Source of the DNA: Rhodococcus pseudokoreensis
Lineage (GTDB): Bacteria; Actinomycetota; Actinomycetes; Mycobacteriales; Mycobacteriaceae
Length of the DNA: 64,000 nucleotides
Assembly: GCF_017068395.1 (NCBI RefSeq)
Contig: NZ_CP070619.1
Location: 5,456,001-5,520,000 of the forward strand
Direction of reading: 5' to 3'
Shown: in pieces, positions 42,753-51,497 of the stretch
Numbering within the stretch: the first letter of the stretch is position 1
Layout of the letters: the number at the start of each line of letters is the position of its first letter
Notes under the pieces: model-generated
The model's database searches: none
Told to the model about the DNA's origin: nothing
The model's input: the letters and a program-made list of their open reading frames with translations, nothing else
Made by a program: the position numbers and the translations under genes

Positions 42753-44159
42753 ATGAACGACTTTGCACTGCTGATCGACGGCGCACTCGTGCCGGGCTCC
42801 ACGGAGCTTCCGGTCATCGACCCCGCCACCGAGCAGACCTTCAGCGCGGTCCCTGCCGCCTCGCCCGAGCAGCTGGACCGGGCCGTGGCCGCGGCCGGAG
42901 CCGCACACCCGAGCTGGGCAGCTACCCCGGTCGACGAGCGGCGGCGGATCGTGTCGCAGATCGCCGACACCATCGCGCAGCACCGTCAGGAACTCGCCGG
43001 CATCCTCGTCCGCGAACAGGGAAAACCGCTTGCCGCCGCGTTCGGGGAGGTCGACACAGCGGTCGAGTACATCCGCTACTTCGCCGGCCTGACCCTCGAA
43101 CCGGAAGTGATCGACGACAGCGAGCTGCGCCGGGTCGAGATCCACCGCGTTCCGGTCGGCGTGATCGGCATCATCGTGCCGTGGAATTTCCCCCTGCTCC
43201 TCCTGGCGTTCAAACTCCCCGCCGCGCTGCTGGCCGGCAACACGATGGTCGTGAAACCCGCCCCGACGACCCCCGCGGCTACCCTCCACCTCGGTCGGCT
43301 GATCGCAGACATCGTCCCCGCCGGTGTGGTGAACATCGTCTCCGGTGGCCCCGAGCTCGGCCCGCACCTCTCGGCGCATCCGGGACTGCAGAAGGTCAGC
43401 CTGACCGGTTCGACGGAAACGGGCAAAAAGGTGATGGCTGCGGCGGCGGAACGCCTGACCCGGGTGACCCTCGAGCTCGGCGGCAACGACCCGGCGATCG
43501 TCCTGCCCGATGTCGATGTCGACGAGGTCGCCGAGAAGGTCTTCAACGCCGCCTTCGGCAACAGTGGGCAGATCTGTCGCGCGATCAAGCGGATCTACGT
43601 GCACGCGGATCTCTACGACCGATTCTGCGACGCACTTGCTGCCCGTGCGGCGAACGCGATCGTCGGCAACGGCATGGAACCGGGAACACAGTTCGGGCCG
43701 GTCCAGAACCAGGCACAGTTCGACCGCATCAAGGAAATCCTCGCGGACGCGGAGACCGCCGGAAAGGTCATGCCCGGCGGAGGAGTCGTCGACGGTCCCG
43801 GCTATTTCGTGCGACCGACGATCGTCCGGGATATCGACGAGTCGTCACGCCTGGTCGTCGAGGAACAATTCGGCCCCGTGGTCCCGGTGATGCCCTACAC
43901 CGACATCGACGACGTCGTGGCCCGCGCCAACGACAGCGAGTTCGGCTTGGCCGCGTCGGTCTGGTCAACGGACATCGACGCCGCCACCGCGATCGCTCAC
44001 CGAATCTCGGCGGGAACCGTGTGGGTGAACAAGCACAGCGATCGGACGCCGGACGTACCCATCGCCGGCGCCAAGCAGTCCGGCATCGGTACCGAACTCG
44101 GTGTCCTCGGGTTGCTCGAGTACACCCAGATCAAGGTGATCAACGTAGCGCGCCAGTAA
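42753..44159 (+). CDS. Aldehyde dehydrogenase (set B)
   Basis: This NAD(P)+-dependent aldehyde dehydrogenase has 468 residues, with catalytic cysteine in NSGQICRAIKR, glutamate in LELGGNDPAIV, PWNFP coenzyme motif, and the C-terminal block IAGAKQSGIGTELG. It is shorter than the GabD-like enzyme at 11097 and belongs to a different subgroup. It probably oxidises the aldehyde formed in the set B operon. GAGGAACC precedes the ATG. A strong hairpin separates it from the convergent racemase gene. Confidence 0.91.
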   Translation: MNDFALLIDGALVPGSTELPVIDPATEQTFSAVPAASPEQLDRAVAAAGAAHPSWAATPVDERRRIVSQIADTIAQHRQELAGILVREQGKPLAAAFGEVDTAVEYIRYFAGLTLEPEVIDDSELRRVEIHRVPVGVIGIIVPWNFPLLLLAFKLPAALLAGNTMVVKPAPTTPAATLHLGRLIADIVPAGVVNIVSGGPELGPHLSAHPGLQKVSLTGSTETGKKVMAAAAERLTRVTLELGGNDPAIVLPDVDVDEVAEKVFNAAFGNSGQICRAIKRIYVHADLYDRFCDALAARAANAIVGNGMEPGTQFGPVQNQAQFDRIKEILADAETAGKVMPGGGVVDGPGYFVRPTIVRDIDESSRLVVEEQFGPVVPVMPYTDIDDVVARANDSEFGLAASVWSTDIDAATAIAHRISAGTVWVNKHSDRTPDVPIAGAKQSGIGTELGVLGLLEYTQIKVINVARQ

Positions 44160-44173
44160 CGTTCCGGCACTGA

Positions 44174-44216
44174 GAGCTCGTCCGGTCAGGGACTGACTTC
44201 CTGGCCGGACGAGCTC
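44174..44216. terminator. Bidirectional terminator hairpin
   Basis: GAGCTCGTCCGG (44174-44185) pairs with CCGGACGAGCTC (44205-44216); the inner bases extend the stem imperfectly. It ends in GTTT on the plus strand and lies between the convergent aldehyde dehydrogenase and racemase genes. Confidence 0.82.
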
Positions 44217-44228
44217 GTTTCGGCGTGG

Positions 44229-45350
44229 CTACCGCACGTCCCACGACGCGAGCACCCTGCGGGAATCGTGGTCGCCGGGAGTGCACGGTGGTGTGACGGC
44301 GGCCGCGGGCGTTCGCGAAAACCGCGGCGCGGGAGCGGGCTGGCGGATCCCGCCGACGTCGATATAGGTTCCGCGCTCGCGTAGGTGATCGTCGTCGAGG
44401 GATTCGGTGAGAGACAGAACGGGCTCGACGCAGGCGTCGGTGCCCCGGAACAGGGTTGTCCATTCGTCCCGGGTACGAGTCCGGAACCGTGCCGCGATGC
44501 GGTCGCGGAGTTCGGGCCACGCCGACCTGTCCCGCCGAGAAGGCAGTTCCTCATCCGGCGCGAGAATCTCGACGAAGGCGTCGTAGAACTTCGGTTCGAT
44601 CGCACCGACAGTCATGTGCTTGCCGTCGGCGGTCTCGTAGACCGAATAGAACGGGGTACCGCCGTCCATCAGGTTGGACTGCCGCCGGTCCGTCCACCGG
44701 CCGGCGTCGAGCATCCCGTACAGCAGTGTGCCCATATGCGCGGCGCCGTCGACGATCGCGCCGTCGACGACCTGTCCCCGGCCGCTGAGCCTGGCCTCGT
44801 GCACGGCCGCGAGAATGCCGATCACGAGATACAGTGCACCACCACCGAAGTCGCCGACGAGAGCGAGCGGGATCTGAGGGCGTTCCTCACCGCCGATGGC
44901 GTGGAGGAGCCCGGTCCCCGCGAGGTATCCGACATCGTGGCCGGCGGTCGCTGCCTTCGGGCCCTCCTGGCCCCAGCCGGTCATCCGGGCATAGACGAGC
45001 CGCGGATTGACGGCGTGCAGATCGTCGGGGCCGATGCCGAGCCGCTCGGCAACACCGGGACGCGAGGATTCGATCACCACATCGACACGGCCCGCGAGTT
45101 CCTTCACGGTCGCACGATCGGCGTCGTCCTTCACATCCAGGCAGATAGACCGTTTCCCGCGGTGGAGGATCTGCGACCCGTCCCGCGGCGGGCGATCGCG
45201 CGCTGCCGGTCGCTCGATGCGTACGACATCGGCGCCGAGATCGGCGAGAGTCATTGCCGCGAACGGCGCCGGTCCCATACCTCCGAGCTCGAGGACTCGG
45301 AGGCCGGCGAGGGGACCGGTCGACCCGGTCTCTGGGGGAGGGGTCGTCAT
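44229..45350 (-). CDS. Alpha-methylacyl-CoA racemase-like CaiB family protein (set B)
   Basis: This 373-residue paralogue of 26649-27782 has the racemase residues His138 (AGHD), Asp167 (VGDFGG) and Glu252 (IEPKFY), and the AMACR-type block GTPFYSVYETADGK. It is predicted to epimerise a 2-methyl-acyl-CoA. It lies 28 bases after the ligase gene on the minus strand, in the order GntR, hydratase, ligase, racemase. Transport across the membrane or secretion signals are absent, so it is cytoplasmic. Confidence 0.88.
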   Translation of the reverse strand: MTTPPPETGSTGPLAGLRVLELGGMGPAPFAAMTLADLGADVVRIERPAARDRPPRDGSQILHRGKRSICLDVKDDADRATVKELAGRVDVVIESSRPGVAERLGIGPDDLHAVNPRLVYARMTGWGQEGPKAATAGHDVGYLAGTGLLHAIGGEERPQIPLALVGDFGGGALYLVIGILAAVHEARLSGRGQVVDGAIVDGAAHMGTLLYGMLDAGRWTDRRQSNLMDGGTPFYSVYETADGKHMTVGAIEPKFYDAFVEILAPDEELPSRRDRSAWPELRDRIAARFRTRTRDEWTTLFRGTDACVEPVLSLTESLDDDHLRERGTYIDVGGIRQPAPAPRFSRTPAAAVTPPCTPGDHDSRRVLASWDVR

Positions 45351-45378
45351 GGGGAGCGCCGATCTGTCGGGTGGGTTG

Positions 45379-47040
45379 TCAGTTGTCGATCTCGATGAGG
45401 TCGGTGGCGCCGCGTTCGAGCCACATCGCTTCGACGTTGCGGCGGATCACCTTCCCGGACGCGCTGGTGGGGAGCATGTCGTTGCGCAGCCACCAGCGGG
45501 TGGGAATTTGGAAGCGGCCGAGCGTTTGTGCTGCGTGGGCGCGGAGGTCGTCGGTGCTGACCGGGATGCCGCGGCGGATGGTCACGGCGGCGGCGACCTG
45601 TTCGCCGAGTTCGGCGTGCGGCAGCGCCACCACGATCGCCTCGGCGACCGCGGGGTGGGTGGTCAGGGCCGCGGCCACGTGGGCGCAGGAGATGTTTTCC
45701 CCGCCCCGGATGATGATGTCCTTCGAGCGGCCGCTCAGGTAGAGGTAGTTGTCGTCGTCGAGGCGGCCGAGGTCGCCGGTGTGCAGCCACCCGTCGGCGT
45801 CGACGAGGGAGTCCAGGTCGGGGTCGACGTACCCGCTCATCAGGCCGGGGCAGTTAACCAGGATTTCGCCGTTGCCGTCGGCGTCCGGGTTCGCGATGGT
45901 CACCTCGATCGGTGGGAGCAGCTTCCCGACGCAGCCCGGGCGTTCGGTGATCTCGCGGGAGGTGCCCATCGCGAGGAGGCCACCGGCCTCGGTCAGCCCG
46001 TACATCGACCCGGCCCCGCCACCCTTGAGGTTCGGGAACCGTTCCTGAACGGTGCGCCGGAAGGCGGGGGTGGACGCGGACCCGCCGAGGGGGATCGACC
46101 GGACACTGGAGGTGTTAGCGGCGGCGAAGGTGTCGTGTTCCATGACGCGGGTGACCATGGCGGGCACGGCACCCCAGGTCGTGACCTGCTCGCGTTCGAT
46201 GAGGCGCAGGACCTCCGCGGGATCGAACCGGCCGTCCTGGTACACCATCCGGGCCCCGGTGACCAGCGCCGCGGTCATTACTTGCACGCCGGCGAGGTGG
46301 AACAGCGGCACGGTGACCAGGTTGACGCTGCCGGAGCCGTGGCGGTCGAGTTCGCCGGGCAGGCGGTGGGTGGCCAGCAGCAGGTTGTGGATGTTGCCGA
46401 CGACCGAGCGCTGGGACAGCAGCACACCCTTGGCCGCCCCGGTGCTGCCGGAGGTGAACAGCACCAGGGCGGGGTCGTCCTCGGCGACGTCGGGCAGCGG
46501 CAGGTCGGGTGCGGTGTCGCCGCGGAGCAACTCACCGAGGTCGGCGACGCCGACTCCGGTGATGCCGGTGGGAACACGGTCTGCGGTGTCCTCGTCGTGG
46601 ACGATCACCACCGGGCGGACGGTGTCGAGGGCCCCTTCCAGTTCCGCGGCGCTCCACCAGGCGTTGCACAGGTCCACCACGGCGCCGAGGCAGTGCGCGG
46701 CCCAGAACGCCATCGTGCATTCGGCGTGGTTGCGGGCGAACAGGGCGACGTGATCACCCTTGCCGACGCCGAGGGTCCGGAAGTGTTCGGCGATCCGGGC
46801 CACCGCGTGTTCGTGTTCGGTGAAGCTCAGCCGGCGCTCACCCTGCACGACGTGGGTCCGGTTGCCCCAGTGGCGGGCGTCGAGCAACAGTTGCGCGACG
46901 GCGGTGCGCCGGTGGCGGTAGACCCGGCACGGGCGGCCGTGCACGAGGTCGTCGGTGGTCTCCCGGCTCCACCGGAAACCGTCGGCGGCGGGGTCGGCGG
47001 GGTCGGTGTGGGCGTCCACTGTGGTCGAGGGTGTGGTCAT
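45379..47040 (-). CDS. AMP-forming acyl-CoA ligase (set B)
   Basis: This 553-residue ANL-superfamily ligase has LFTSGSTGAAKGVLLS as the phosphate-binding motif, YGLTEAGG, HTGDLGRLDDDNYLYLSGR with the ribose-binding aspartate, and SASGKVIRRN with the catalytic lysine. It is the paralogue of 24972-26585, with the same N-terminal WSRE...HGRP motif. The ATG at 47040 is chosen since the longer frame upstream overlaps the hydratase gene and has unlike composition. It probably charges the acid product of the set B oxidations. Confidence 0.9.
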   Translation of the reverse strand: MTTPSTTVDAHTDPADPAADGFRWSRETTDDLVHGRPCRVYRHRRTAVAQLLLDARHWGNRTHVVQGERRLSFTEHEHAVARIAEHFRTLGVGKGDHVALFARNHAECTMAFWAAHCLGAVVDLCNAWWSAAELEGALDTVRPVVIVHDEDTADRVPTGITGVGVADLGELLRGDTAPDLPLPDVAEDDPALVLFTSGSTGAAKGVLLSQRSVVGNIHNLLLATHRLPGELDRHGSGSVNLVTVPLFHLAGVQVMTAALVTGARMVYQDGRFDPAEVLRLIEREQVTTWGAVPAMVTRVMEHDTFAAANTSSVRSIPLGGSASTPAFRRTVQERFPNLKGGGAGSMYGLTEAGGLLAMGTSREITERPGCVGKLLPPIEVTIANPDADGNGEILVNCPGLMSGYVDPDLDSLVDADGWLHTGDLGRLDDDNYLYLSGRSKDIIIRGGENISCAHVAAALTTHPAVAEAIVVALPHAELGEQVAAAVTIRRGIPVSTDDLRAHAAQTLGRFQIPTRWWLRNDMLPTSASGKVIRRNVEAMWLERGATDLIEIDN

Positions 47041-47083
47041 CAGGTGTGGTCCGTTTCGTGCGGTCGCGCAGGGGGCGGGAGGC

Positions 47084-47950
47084 TCATGCGGGAGGTGCGG
47101 GCAGGGTGTCGGGGGCGGGCGCCGCGAACTGCGGGGCGCGGCGTTCGGCCATGGCGGCGACGCCTTCCTTGAAATCGGGCTGCTGCATGAACTGCTCGAT
47201 GAGAGCTTTCGAATCCTCCACGGCGGTGCCGACATTCGCGTGCAGGAGCTCGGCGTAGATCTGACGTTTGGCGCCGGTCGCGGAGGCGGGGGACACCTGG
47301 GTGGCGATATAGTCGGCCACCTCGTAGACCGTGCCCAGGAAGTGCTCGTCCCGGGGATGCACGCCGTTCAGGTAGCCCATCTGATGTAGTTCTTCGGAGC
47401 GCAGGATGCGTCCGGTGATGAGGATGTCGGCGGCATTCGCCAATCCGACGATGCGGGGCAGCAGCCAGGCCAGGCCGTACTCGGCGGGCAGTCCCAGGCG
47501 TGGGGTCGCGGTGGTGAATTTGGCGCCCTGAACCGCATAGCGGAGGTCGCAGTAGCCGGCCAGGGCGACCGCGATACCGGCGCACGGTCCGTTGATGGCG
47601 GCGATCAGCGGGACGCGCAGGCCCCACATCCACACCAGGTCGTGGTCGAACTCGGGATTGACCCCGTGGCCGGGGCGGGCGAAGTCGGGCTTGTTGACGG
47701 TGTCGGAATACTTTTCGTCGGTCTCGGTGTAGAAGTCGAGTGCCTTGGTGTCGGCGCCGACGCAGAACTGGTCGCCGCCGCCGGTGAGGACCACGACCCG
47801 AACGGTGGGATCGGCGTCGAGGGTGGCCATCGTCCAGCGCAGTTCCGCGTTCATGCGGGAGGTCCAGGAGTTGCCGCGGCCGGGGCGGTCGAGCCACACC
47901 GTGGCGACGCCGTTGTCGCGGATTTCGTAGCGGGTGACCTTCAGATCCAT
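47084..47950 (-). CDS. Enoyl-CoA hydratase/isomerase family protein (set B)
   Basis: This crotonase-fold protein of 288 residues is strikingly similar to 31520-32371 from LKVTRYEI through TPRLGLPAEYGL to the C-terminal DFKEG block. The oxyanion-hole segments FCVGADTKA and INGPCAGIAVA and the GLPAEYG glutamate are all kept. Only the extreme C-terminus differs (alanine/proline-rich here). AGAGGGAA precedes the ATG at 47950. It would hydrate, or hydrate and cleave, an unsaturated acyl-CoA. Confidence 0.9.
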   Translation of the reverse strand: MDLKVTRYEIRDNGVATVWLDRPGRGNSWTSRMNAELRWTMATLDADPTVRVVVLTGGGDQFCVGADTKALDFYTETDEKYSDTVNKPDFARPGHGVNPEFDHDLVWMWGLRVPLIAAINGPCAGIAVALAGYCDLRYAVQGAKFTTATPRLGLPAEYGLAWLLPRIVGLANAADILITGRILRSEELHQMGYLNGVHPRDEHFLGTVYEVADYIATQVSPASATGAKRQIYAELLHANVGTAVEDSKALIEQFMQQPDFKEGVAAMAERRAPQFAAPAPDTLPAPPA

Positions 47951-48064
47951 GATGATTCCCTCTCGTGGTGCGCATGATCGACCCACCGCCCGGCGTGGTG
48001 AAGGCGTGCCGGGTCCACCCACGTCCCGAGGACGCCGGCCAGGTCGGAAGCGATCAGACGTGTC

Positions 48065-48859
48065 TTATTCTTCGGCGTCGGCGAGCCACATGTGGTGGAC
48101 CCGACGGGTGTTGTGAACGAGCTCGGCCACGGCCGCGTCGGCGTCGCGACGTCGAATGTGCTCGAGCAGAGCGCGCGGGCTGTGCAGGGCATCACCGGTC
48201 GGTACCTCGGCACCGAAGCGCAGGGTGAACTCGGTGAGCAGATCCATCAGCGACCGCATCATCGTCGCGATGATCGGGTTCTGAGTGGCTTCGCCGATTA
48301 GGCAATGAAATTCGATGATCGCCTCGGTCTTGCCGTTCCAGTCTTCCCGGGCGGCGAGGTCGTCGGCCTTGTGGAGCAGATCCTCCATTCGCGCGAGATC
48401 GTCGTCGGTGCGTCGGGCGCAGGCCGTCGTGACCGCGACGGTCTCGATTTCCTCACGGGCCTCGGTCAGATCCGACAGCGAGTATCGCGTCAGGAGGAGA
48501 TTGTCGGACAATGCCTTCGAGATGCTGACGGGATCGGTGGGGGCGATGAACGCTCCGCCGGTGGCTCCCTTCTTGATGGTCACGACGCCCGTGACTTCGA
48601 GCATCCGAATGGCTTCACGCACGGTGTTGCGGCTGACCTCGAATTGGGCGGCGAGTGTGCGCTCCGAGGGCAGACGGCTTCCCGGTGGCAGCTTGCCCTG
48701 CCGAACCTGGGCCCGCACCTGGTCGATGATCTCGTCGAAGGCGCGGCGGGGCCGGGCCGGGCGGAACTGGATGTCGGCGGGTTCGGTCATGGTGCCAATC
48801 ATTCCCGGTTTCGACGCGTCCGCTCCGCTCCGGTGCCGTTTCGCTACCAGTGCGGTCAT
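48065..48859 (-). CDS. GntR-family regulator, FadR subfamily with FCD domain (set B)
   Basis: This 264-residue regulator has the winged helix at about 35-105 (LPSERTLAAQFEVSRNTVREAI) and an FCD effector domain after it. The ATG at 48859 is supported by GGAGG 9 bases upstream; an internal ATG at 48790 lacks a ribosome site. A variant operator (TGGTAGTGCCA) lies 22 bases upstream of the start, and a second one precedes the divergent CoA-transferase, so it likely represses both itself and that operon. It is the paralogue of 12634-13410 and reads into the hydratase, ligase and racemase genes. Confidence 0.9.
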   Translation of the reverse strand: MTALVAKRHRSGADASKPGMIGTMTEPADIQFRPARPRRAFDEIIDQVRAQVRQGKLPPGSRLPSERTLAAQFEVSRNTVREAIRMLEVTGVVTIKKGATGGAFIAPTDPVSISKALSDNLLLTRYSLSDLTEAREEIETVAVTTACARRTDDDLARMEDLLHKADDLAAREDWNGKTEAIIEFHCLIGEATQNPIIATMMRSLMDLLTEFTLRFGAEVPTGDALHSPRALLEHIRRRDADAAVAELVHNTRRVHHMWLADAEE

Positions 48860-48881
48860 GCGCTCGTACCTCCGATTTCAT

Positions 48882-48892
48882 TGGTAGTGCCA
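48882..48892. promoter_or_regulatory. Variant GntR operator before set B GntR gene
   Basis: TGGTAGTGCCA, within ATTGGTAGTGCCATTG, shares the left half TGGTAG with the set A operator but has GCCA in place of ACCA. It sits 22 bases before the GntR start, where binding would block its own transcription or translation initiation. Confidence 0.65.
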
Positions 48893-48972
48893 TTGAAACC
48901 CCATCGCTGCCGTGAAGTCAAGGCCTGGTCAGGCCTTGACTTTCTGCTTCGGGTGTACCTGAATTGAGTCAA

Positions 48973-48983
48973 TGGCCCTACCA
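48973..48983. promoter_or_regulatory. Variant GntR operator before set B CoA-transferase
   Basis: TGGCCCTACCA reads TGGTAGGGCCA on the other strand, again with GCCA in one half and flanked by AATGG...CCATTGA. It lies 67 bases before the CoA-transferase ATG. With the site at 48882 it forms an inverted pair in the 191-base divergent promoter, mirroring the paired sites at 15903 and 15971. Confidence 0.65.
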
Positions 48984-49050
48984 TTGAGGGATCGGAAGTG
49001 CCCGCGATGCTCCGCAGCGCACCCGCTCCCCACGGATCGAAGGACTTCAC

Positions 49051-50298
49051 ATGCCGCACGATGACAACCTCCAGATGCCCGGTGATCGCCTTCCCCTGTC
49101 GGGCGTTCGTGTCGTCGACCTCTCGCAGGTCGGCGCAGGCCCGTATGCAGCGTCTCTGCTCGGTGACCTGGGCGCCGATGTGATCAAGATCGAGCCCCCG
49201 ACGGGGGAGAGCTTCCGATACATCGACAATCTGTTCGGGGTCGGCGACAGCGCCTACTTCTACGGAGTCAACCGCAGCAAACGGTCACTGACACTCGACC
49301 TGCACGAGTCCGAGGGGATGGACGTGCTGCGGCGTCTGGTCGCCGACGCAGACGTCATGATCGTCGGATTCCGGCCGGACGCCGTCACCCGCCTCGGGAT
49401 CGACTACGAGTCGATGGGCAAGCTCAACGACCAGCTGGTGTATTGCCAGCTGACCGCGTTCGGCGAAGACGGGCCTCGTGCCCACCAACCCGGCATGGAC
49501 CTGCTGGGACAGGCCATCGGCGGGATCATGGGCCTGACCGGTGAGACCGACGGCCCACCGATCAAGGCCGGTGTCCCGATGGCCGACTTCGTCGGCTCCT
49601 TCCTGCTCGGATTCTCGATCGTCTCCGCGCTGCGTGCCCGCGATCTCAACGGTCACGGCCAGAAGGTCAGCGTGAATCTGCTGGACGGCCAGATCGCGAT
49701 GCTCGCCAACATCCTGACGCACTACGACCGCACGAAGGTTCCCGTACGACCGCAGGGCGGAGGACATCCGCAAATCGCTCCGTACCAGCCCTACCAGGGC
49801 GGCGACGGCAAGGACTTCATCGTCGCGTGCCTCAACGACCGGTTCTGGCTGCGCTTGACCAAGGTCATCGACCGCCCCGAACTGGCCGACGACCCGCGCT
49901 TCGTCACCAACGCAGACCGCGTCGCGAACCGTGGAGCGCTCAACGACATTCTCATCCCGATCTTCGCGGGGCACACCACCGCGAGCTGGCTCGAACGCCT
50001 CGACCAGGTCGCGGTGCCGTGCGGACCCGTTCACCGGCTCGAGGACGTCTTCACCGAACCGCAGGTGGTGCACAACCATTCCATCACCGAACTCGAGCAC
50101 CCCATCCACGGTCGCTACCCGGTCCCCAACACGCCGTTCCGGCTCCACGGAACGCCCGCCCAGCCCCGGGGCTACGCACCGCTTCTCGGTGAGCACTCGG
50201 TCGAGATCCTGGGGGAAGCCGGCTTCACCCACGACGAAATCCGCGCACTGCTCGACAAGAGTGTGGTCACGACATCCACCGTCACCGAGCCGGCATAG
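49051..50298 (+). CDS. CaiB/BaiF family CoA-transferase (set B)
   Basis: This family III CoA-transferase of 415 residues has the expected catalytic aspartate Asp179 in GVPMADFVG, the FRPDAV motif and the RPQGGGHPQ block, collinear with 20140-21393. It would transfer CoA between pathway acids. GAAGGA precedes the ATG. Two acyl-CoA dehydrogenase genes follow with 11-base and overlapping junctions, making one operon divergent from the GntR gene. Confidence 0.9.
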   Translation: MPHDDNLQMPGDRLPLSGVRVVDLSQVGAGPYAASLLGDLGADVIKIEPPTGESFRYIDNLFGVGDSAYFYGVNRSKRSLTLDLHESEGMDVLRRLVADADVMIVGFRPDAVTRLGIDYESMGKLNDQLVYCQLTAFGEDGPRAHQPGMDLLGQAIGGIMGLTGETDGPPIKAGVPMADFVGSFLLGFSIVSALRARDLNGHGQKVSVNLLDGQIAMLANILTHYDRTKVPVRPQGGGHPQIAPYQPYQGGDGKDFIVACLNDRFWLRLTKVIDRPELADDPRFVTNADRVANRGALNDILIPIFAGHTTASWLERLDQVAVPCGPVHRLEDVFTEPQVVHNHSITELEHPIHGRYPVPNTPFRLHGTPAQPRGYAPLLGEHSVEILGEAGFTHDEIRALLDKSVVTTSTVTEPA

Positions 50299-50309
50299 AC
50301 GGTGCTCCG

Positions 50310-51497
50310 ATGACCACCACGACTGCGGACTACACCTGGCCCAGCGAACTCGCCGAACTGCGCGACGTCGTCGCGGCATTCCGTGAGCGCCACGCCGGCG
50401 AGGCGGCGGTGCGCACGCTCGCCGAGACGACTACACCACTCGATTCGCGAACCTGGCAGATCATGGCCGAACAACTCGGATTGGCCGGACTGACCGTCCC
50501 CGAGGAACTGGGCGGTGCCGGGGCGGGCTACGAATTCCTCGCGGTCGCGATGGAGGAACTCGGCAAGTCGCTCCTGCCGTCACCGCTCCTGGCCACGACG
50601 GCACTCGCGATCGGCACGCTGATGCGGGCCGGCGACGCGTCAGCGCGCGAGCGCCTGGTTCCGGCCCTCGCGGCGGGGCAGATCACCGGCACGCTCGGTT
50701 ACACCGGCGCCGACGGTCATTGGGACCCGGCGCGGAAACCACAGGTGCGGGCGACACGGAACGGGGACGGTTGGCGGCTGGACGGCACCGTTCACCACGT
50801 CCTCGACGGTGCCTCGGCCGATCTCGTTCTCGTGGTCGCCGACACCGACGAGGGTTCGTCGGTGTTCGCTGCCGAAGGTCCGCTACCCGGCCTCGTCCGC
50901 TCGCCGATGGCGACTCTCGACGGCACCCGGAGCCAGGCCCGGCTCGACTTCCACGACGTTCCGGCGACCGCGGTCGGAGTGCTCGGTGCCGCGGCGCCCA
51001 CGGTCGAGGCCGTCCTCACCCGTGCGGCCGTGCTGCTGGCGGCCGAACAGGTCGGGGGAGCGCAGTACTGCCTCGACACCGCGGTGACATACGCCGGGAC
51101 CCGCACGCAGTTCGGGCGGGCAATCGGTTCGTATCAGGCGATCAAGCACAAGTGTGTCGATATGTATCTCGAGATCGAATCAGCGCGTGCGGCAGTGTAT
51201 TACGCTGCGTCCTGTCTGACGGTGAACTCGGCCGACGCCGAGCCGGCCGCGTCCATTGCCAAGACGCTCGCGTCGGCGGCGTTCGACCGCGCCTCTGCCG
51301 ACAGCATCCAGATCCACGGCGGAATCGGATTCACGTGGGAACACCCGGCGCACTTGTACTTCCGGCGGGCGATCTCCACCCGCGCGCTCTTCGGAGACCC
51401 GCGCAGGCACCACGAAGTCGTGGCCGCCTCTCTACTGGACCGAACTACACGCAGCGACGCCTCGACGTCGCCTCCCGAATCCCGGAGGGTGCAATGA
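50310..51497 (+). CDS. Acyl-CoA dehydrogenase, beta-type FadE subunit (set B)
   Basis: This acyl-CoA dehydrogenase-fold protein has 395 residues: RTQFGRAIGSYQAIK in the C-terminal domain and QIHGGIGFTWEHP for flavin contact, but no IYEGT glutamate (ALFGDP instead). It is the paralogue of 4929-6044. Its last bases overlap the ATG of the next dehydrogenase (ATGA), the arrangement seen for two-subunit FadE enzymes of actinobacterial sterol degradation, where active sites form only in the mixed complex. A heterotetramer with the next gene product is inferred. Confidence 0.88.
   Translation: MTTTTADYTWPSELAELRDVVAAFRERHAGEAAVRTLAETTTPLDSRTWQIMAEQLGLAGLTVPEELGGAGAGYEFLAVAMEELGKSLLPSPLLATTALAIGTLMRAGDASARERLVPALAAGQITGTLGYTGADGHWDPARKPQVRATRNGDGWRLDGTVHHVLDGASADLVLVVADTDEGSSVFAAEGPLPGLVRSPMATLDGTRSQARLDFHDVPATAVGVLGAAAPTVEAVLTRAAVLLAAEQVGGAQYCLDTAVTYAGTRTQFGRAIGSYQAIKHKCVDMYLEIESARAAVYYAASCLTVNSADAEPAASIAKTLASAAFDRASADSIQIHGGIGFTWEHPAHLYFRRAISTRALFGDPRRHHEVVAASLLDRTTRSDASTSPPESRRVQ

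Noticed and set aside
45007..47172. 721-codon plus-strand open frame over the set B ligase
   Set aside because: Very long, but Gly/Val/Asp-repetitive and antisense to a ligase with all ANL motifs; no ribosome site.
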